Origin: a virus
IMG/VR virus record: IMGVR_UViG_3300045125_000038
Coordinates: 1 to 37,533 of that record
Length of the DNA stretch: 37,533 bases
Reading direction: 5' to 3' (one strand)
A program made the translations under genes and the position numbers. The notes beneath the pieces were generated by a model. The model searched no databases and was not told where the DNA came from. It was given only the letters and a program-made list of their open reading frames with translations. This document shows, piece after piece, positions 34,035 to 37,533 of the stretch; positions within the stretch are counted from its first letter, which is position 1, and each line of letters begins with the position of its first letter.

Positions 34035-35632
34035 TCCTGTTCGTCGTCGTTCGGGTCGTTCGGCGCGTCCGGCTGATCCAACTCCAGATCCGCACGATAA
34101 GCCATCATGCGGGCTTCCATGTCGGCTTTCGCTCGCTGCTCACGCTCGATCTGCTGCAACGTCTCGTCAAAGTCACGGCCACGGCTCGCAAGGCTTTCCG
34201 TCTGCGTCGTCAGGCCCGATTCAATGGCCAGAATATCGGCCTGCACTTCCTTCTGCGGATCAACCCACGGCCAGCCCGGCGGAATCCACTGATGCTGCAA
34301 AAAATGGTCTCGGTTTTCTTCGTACTCGACCGGATCAATCGGCAAAACACCCTGCACCACGCAGCTCTGTCAATGAACCGCGCCCAGACCTTGCGAAACA
34401 CCTGTTCAATCAGGCAGGACTGCCAGACCTTGAACGTAATCCGGCCATCAATCAGGGCAAGACGCCCGCCGCTGAAATTGTTGGTGAATTGCTTCGCGAG
34501 TAGCTCATATGGATAGCCGCAGGGCAGCCGCAACGCCATGCAATGACCACTCAACATATGGTGCCAGTGTTGTTCCCGGTCGTGCTGGGTCGCTAAACGT
34601 GATGCCTTCGCCGTCGGCCAGATATTGGATGCTTCCGGGTGCCAAGTCTTCCAGATTGCTTCGGCATTCGGCCAGCCTCTGCCAGTGATCACCGGATCAG
34701 TCACGCCCGTGACGAATGCCCCGTGGCAGGCTGCCACCTGTTCGGCAATCAAATTTGCGTACACAAAATCCTTCAGGTCTTTCAGTTTCGGCATGGCTGG
34801 TGCCAACCACGGCACACCACGCAACTGCCCCAGCGTCTGCTCTTCATAGCAGTGCAGCAGGTCGTCAAGACTGACCTCCTGTTCCCGCAGGTCGTAACCG
34901 TAGGAATCGTTCGGCAGCGTCTTCGTGACGTATGCCGCAATTGGCTTTCCTTTGGTATCCAGTCGCAGCCCCAAACGCCGAATGGCAGTCGGTGCCAATG
35001 GCCCATAACCAAACAGCGGAATCCGCTGCGGATGGATGACCTGAACCGTCAGCGTGACGGGCTTTGCTGGGTCGTCATCGTCTGCCATGTGCAGCCACGA
35101 TTCGCCGAAAATGGCGTTGCACCGCTCCAGCATCCGCTGCTTCGTGTGCCAGCCCTCAGCCTCCGCCCATTTTCTGGAACAGCCACTCAGACATCGCGCG
35201 GAAGTCTTCGGCCTGTTGTCGGTGTCAGGATGCCGCGTTCCGGCCTGCACTCGACACTGCGGACGAATGCCTACGCCGATGACGTTGTCCACTCGCCCGT
35301 TGATTGCAGATGCCGCGAAAACATCGGTACGGTACAGATCCACCGCCCGGTCAATCAGCGTTTCCAGCTCGGACTGCAGTGCGTCGTTTGTGGTCAGCTT
35401 ACTGGCCAGCCACTTTTCCCCGCGCAGGCGGTCATGCGTCCGCCGCTTCCCACGCTGTGAAACGCTCAGCGGCTCGCTGTGCCATCGCCAGGCGGATTTC
35501 GTGATCCACACGGGCTTTGACTCGTCTGGATGCCCAACGCAGGGCTACGGTCGCAATAACGCGGTCCAGTCGCGTCTGCTGTGCTGCTGCATCGACTTCG
35601 CTTGCGTAGATCAGCTCATTGCGGAACCTCAC
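34020..35632 (-). CDS. Portal protein, lambda gpB type
   Basis: Forms the dodecameric ring through which DNA enters the head. The proposed GTG start at 35632 overlaps the gpW-like stop. N-terminal part: LDRVIATVALRWASRRVK, then LIDRAVDLYRTDVFAASAI and NVIGVGIRPQ. Middle: VQVIHPQRIPLF and RGVPWLAPAM. C-terminal part: WIPPGWPWVDPQKEVQADI, then ESLASRGRDFDETLQQIE, which is diagnostic for lambda-type portals. Frame breaks near 35440, 35200 and 34360 split it. The exact stop (about 34020-34060) is hidden by another frame problem. About 530 residues, normal for the family. Confidence 0.85.
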
Positions 35633-35851
35633 AAGATTCCGAGGACCGTCCGAATGCCGCCGGATGCCTGGCGGCCGCAGGTCTGCAATGCGTGCGTCCA
35701 GCTCTGCCAGCCACGTGCTCGTCGGCTCCCTCTGCACCATCTGCCCGTCAACGGTGTAGCTCACCACAGGCGCACCGGACAGCAAAGCACCCTCGACTTT
35801 GTCGCGGATACCCTCAAACAGTGCCAGACGGTCTGCAGCGGATCGTGCCAT
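35629..35851 (-). CDS. Head-tail joining protein, lambda gpW-like
   Basis: About 74 residues, close to the roughly 68 of lambda gpW, and placed directly before the portal as in lambda. The sequence MARSAADRLALFEGIRD, then GAPVVSYTVDGQMVQREP, then LDARIADLRRQ fits this family of head-completion proteins that close the portal after packaging. One frame change near 35680 restores the typical end GGIRTVLGIL. An alternative ATG lies 12 bases upstream at 35863. The stop TGA overlaps the GTG start of the portal gene. Confidence 0.7.
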
Positions 35852-35878
35852 GCTGCGAATCATGCCGCAGGATGGCAG

Positions 35879-35913
35879 GACTTCCAGACGGGCTTTCCAG
35901 TCGTCTGGAAGTC
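35879..35913 (-). other. 12-bp perfect hairpin between small basic gene and gpW-like gene
   Basis: GACTTCCAGACG and its exact reverse complement flank an 11-base loop. There is no U-run after it on the minus strand, so it is not a standard terminator. It sits just before the start codons of the connector and portal genes and could be an RNA processing, stability or translation-control element. Confidence 0.6.
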
Positions 35914-36048
35914 ACTTTGCTTTCGTCGTTCCTCGCGTGCCTTTTCGTAGGCAATGGCAGCCGCCTGCTTTGGCGGTCTGCCTTCGCGGATCAGCAGCCG
36001 GATATTTTCCGCAATAGCCTGTTTTCCGTAGCCCTTTTTCATCGGCAT
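35912..36048 (-). CDS. Small basic phage protein, KGYGKQAIAENI family
   Basis: About 45 residues starting at the ATG at 36048 (MPMKKGYGK). It has the pattern KGYGKQAIAENIR...REGRPPKQAAAIAY, a short conserved motif seen in many phage genomes next to packaging or head genes; function is not established. As written the frame continues to 35860 across a perfect hairpin. One added A in the AAA run near 35922 would give the natural ending ERRKAK followed by TGA at 35912, leaving the hairpin between genes. I prefer the short version. Confidence 0.6.
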
Positions 36049-36051
36049 TTC

Positions 36052-36245
36052 TCAGCCCCTCCGGATCACAGTCTGAAAACGATTGCCACACCACAGGCTC
36101 TGTACTGTGTCGAAAACTCGCTCTGTGGTCGCTGTGTGCTGGACGGGTGAAAACTGGCCACACTGCGGACACGCACCGCAGCCGGAACCCTGTGCGGTGC
36201 CGTGTAATGGCGTTTGACGTATCCCGGCGGTTTCAATGGCTTCAT
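36052..36245 (-). CDS. Small zinc-ribbon protein
   Basis: About 64 residues. The start ATG at 36245 has an AAGGGTGG ribosome site just upstream and overlaps the likely terminase stop. The N-terminus MKPLKPPGYVKRHY is followed, after one frame change near 36175, by CGACPQCGQF and a later LWCGN, suggesting a zinc ribbon. Without the frame change the reading continues in frame from the terminase, so it could instead be the terminase C-terminus. Function unknown; a DNA- or protein-binding accessory of packaging is only a guess from position. Confidence 0.45.
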
Positions 36246-37533
36246 TTCCACCCTTTCGACGAATTTTTCGGCCTTTTTGCCGGAAATAACGCCGCTTTGA
36301 GGTCTATTTTCCGCAATTTTCTCAGCTCGTTTTTTGTCGAATTCTAACACGGAATGGCCAACGAACGCCAGATAACAGGCGTCCAGAAGGTGGTTCCGGG
36401 TGAATGTCTGCACCCATTTCGTGATCGTCCCTCTGCCCAGCTTGGAATTCCTGCCACCTCGCGTTCGGCTGTCAACTGTTTCGCGACTTCCATCCGGCCT
36501 TCCGGCTTGTCCGTTCGTGGCAGCAACAATGCCGCCGCGGCTGGTGGCGTCAGAACTCAGTGCTTGGTGCACTCGCCGCTTCCAGTGGTCTGCATTGTTC
36601 TGGTACTCTCGCAATCGCTTCCCGCCGTCCAAAAATGCGACATCATGCCACCCCTCGCCAATCCTGAGTGTGACCTTGCTCCGGTCTTTCGGTGCATGGT
36701 AGGTCGTCCCTGAATGCTGCTTGAACCCAAACCCCTTGCAGGTGTTCCATGTGCTGTTGCTGGATACGATATTCCGGATCAGATCCGTTTCCCACCCTGC
36801 GTCAATCATCACGATTTCCGCCGGCTTCTGTCCGCCGTTCTCCAGCTCCCAGCCAGCCTCAAATTTTTCCATCAGCAGCCGCACATTGCCTGCCGAATGG
36901 CTGTCGGCAGGTCCGTCAATTCTCGCTGGATCGGCTCATATCCGTAGTCCACACAAAACGGCTGCCCGCTCGTGTCGTGTTTTGCAATCACGAACCAGTC
37001 CAACTGTGCCGCTCGCACGTCCACACCGGCTGCAATGCGGCTGCAATCTGCCGGGACCAGCCCCGCCTGTACTGGCTTTGGCGGTGCATCACGGTCTTCC
37101 AGTCCAGTGGCTCGACGGCTGTTTCTTTTTCCTTCGCGGGTAGTGCCCATGTCCACTGCAGGATCTCGCGTTCGGAGTTGTCCCGGTCAACCTCCCGCAT
37201 TCCTCGCCATTCATCCGCCCCGACGATGCCAGCCGTGACGAAGGTGTTCGTGGCTGCTGAATAGCGGAATCCCATCGTCTTCGTAGCTGGAATCTCCCCG
37301 TGCACAGATCCATCAGGCAGGATGACCTGCCCACGATGCCCGCAACCTTGCCTGTGTCAGTTGCTGGATCCGCTGCCCGTCGTCAAACAGAATGCCGCAC
37401 GCAGGGCAGGCCCACCGGCTCGCAATCTCCGCCTCGGCTCGGTCATGGCCTCATTGAGCAGAAAACGGCGAAAGCGTTTCGATAAATGCGAAAACGGTTA
37501 AACACCTCAGAAATTGACCGGAACGAAGTACAC
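36242..37533 (-). CDS. Terminase large subunit, GpA type (partial, C-terminal two thirds)
   Basis: Nuclease half and linker of the motor that cuts and packages phage DNA. At the window edge a linker with a cysteine pair (WACPACG, near 37425) follows the missing ATPase domain, as in GpA terminases. The nuclease domain shows an Asp in GVDVRAAQLDWFVI (about 37000), a second in IVMIDAGWETDLI (about 36800) and a late NHLLDACYLAFVGH (about 36375). The gene runs off the right edge and its frame changes near 37310, 37100, 36900, 36530 and 36430, each time with continued GpA-like sequence. The stop is taken as the TGA overlapping the next ATG at 36245, which needs one more frame change. It lies upstream of the head genes, as usual. 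Family assignment is strong; exact ends are not. Confidence 0.85.

Noticed and set aside
36280-36350. AT-rich promoter-like sequence resembling promoter A flanks
   Set aside because: It lies inside the terminase reading frame (EFDKKRAEKIAENRPQSG) and lacks a -10/-35 pair with the shared operator.
1-37533. Decayed prophage as the reason for broken genes
   Set aside because: Breaks are single-base, often in homopolymers and spread evenly over essential and non-essential genes, with intact sequence on both sides. True decay would also bring in-frame stops, larger deletions and substitutions of catalytic residues.
1-37533. CRISPR array, tRNA or IS element
   Set aside because: No regularly spaced repeats, no cloverleaf with CCA end and no transposase or terminal inverted repeats were seen.

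Overview
The window is a stretch of a tailed double-stranded DNA phage (or prophage) with essentially every convincing gene on the minus strand, so biological order runs from position 37533 down to 1. No gene in it looks like host housekeeping. I found no integrase, lysogeny repressor, tRNA, rRNA, IS element or CRISPR array. The host cannot be named from the sequence. A GC-rich bacterium is implied, and a host that uses CsrA-type regulation is an inference from the two csrA-like genes.

Layout in transcription order. 37533-31117 is packaging and head: a GpA-type large terminase cut by the window edge, a zinc-ribbon protein, a small basic protein, a gpW-like connector, a lambda-type portal, a conserved head-associated protein, a protease/scaffold fusion, a decoration-type protein and a Mu gpT-like major capsid protein. 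31012-22111 holds connectors, an HK97 gp10-like protein with a histone-like Lys/Arg/Ala-rich region, tail terminator, tail tube, a tail-assembly chaperone pair with a slippery heptamer, a short tape measure and four distal tail proteins. No sheath gene is seen, so a siphovirus-type particle is most likely. 22086-12022 is an early region of small genes plus two CsrA-like proteins, an orphan DNA methyltransferase, two ParB-fold proteins, a DNA polymerase III sliding clamp and a RusA-type resolvase. 12022-7068 continues with a putative recombination protein, a phage O-like replication initiator and a DnaB-like helicase. 6813-3556 looks like a lysis or envelope module with small membrane proteins, a secreted proline-rich protein and a papain-like cysteine peptidase. 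3559-1 carries distal tail or host-recognition proteins including a LamG-like adhesin.

Two genome-scale patterns stand out. First, most long genes are split between frames by single-base gains or losses, often in short homopolymers, while the protein sequence stays good on both sides. This looks like uncorrected indel error in the read or assembly rather than decay, so most long genes are described here as frame-corrected spans. Second, three minus-strand promoters at about 22.04, 19.92 and 15.99 kb share one design: a sigma70 promoter with a 17-bp spacer that contains an inverted repeat, one gene, then an intrinsic terminator. Two of them share the operator TCGGCA-N3-TGCCGA and an identical 20-base leader before the start codon. 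This repeated promoter-operator-gene-terminator cassette, together with two csrA-like genes, is the most unusual regulatory feature of the window.
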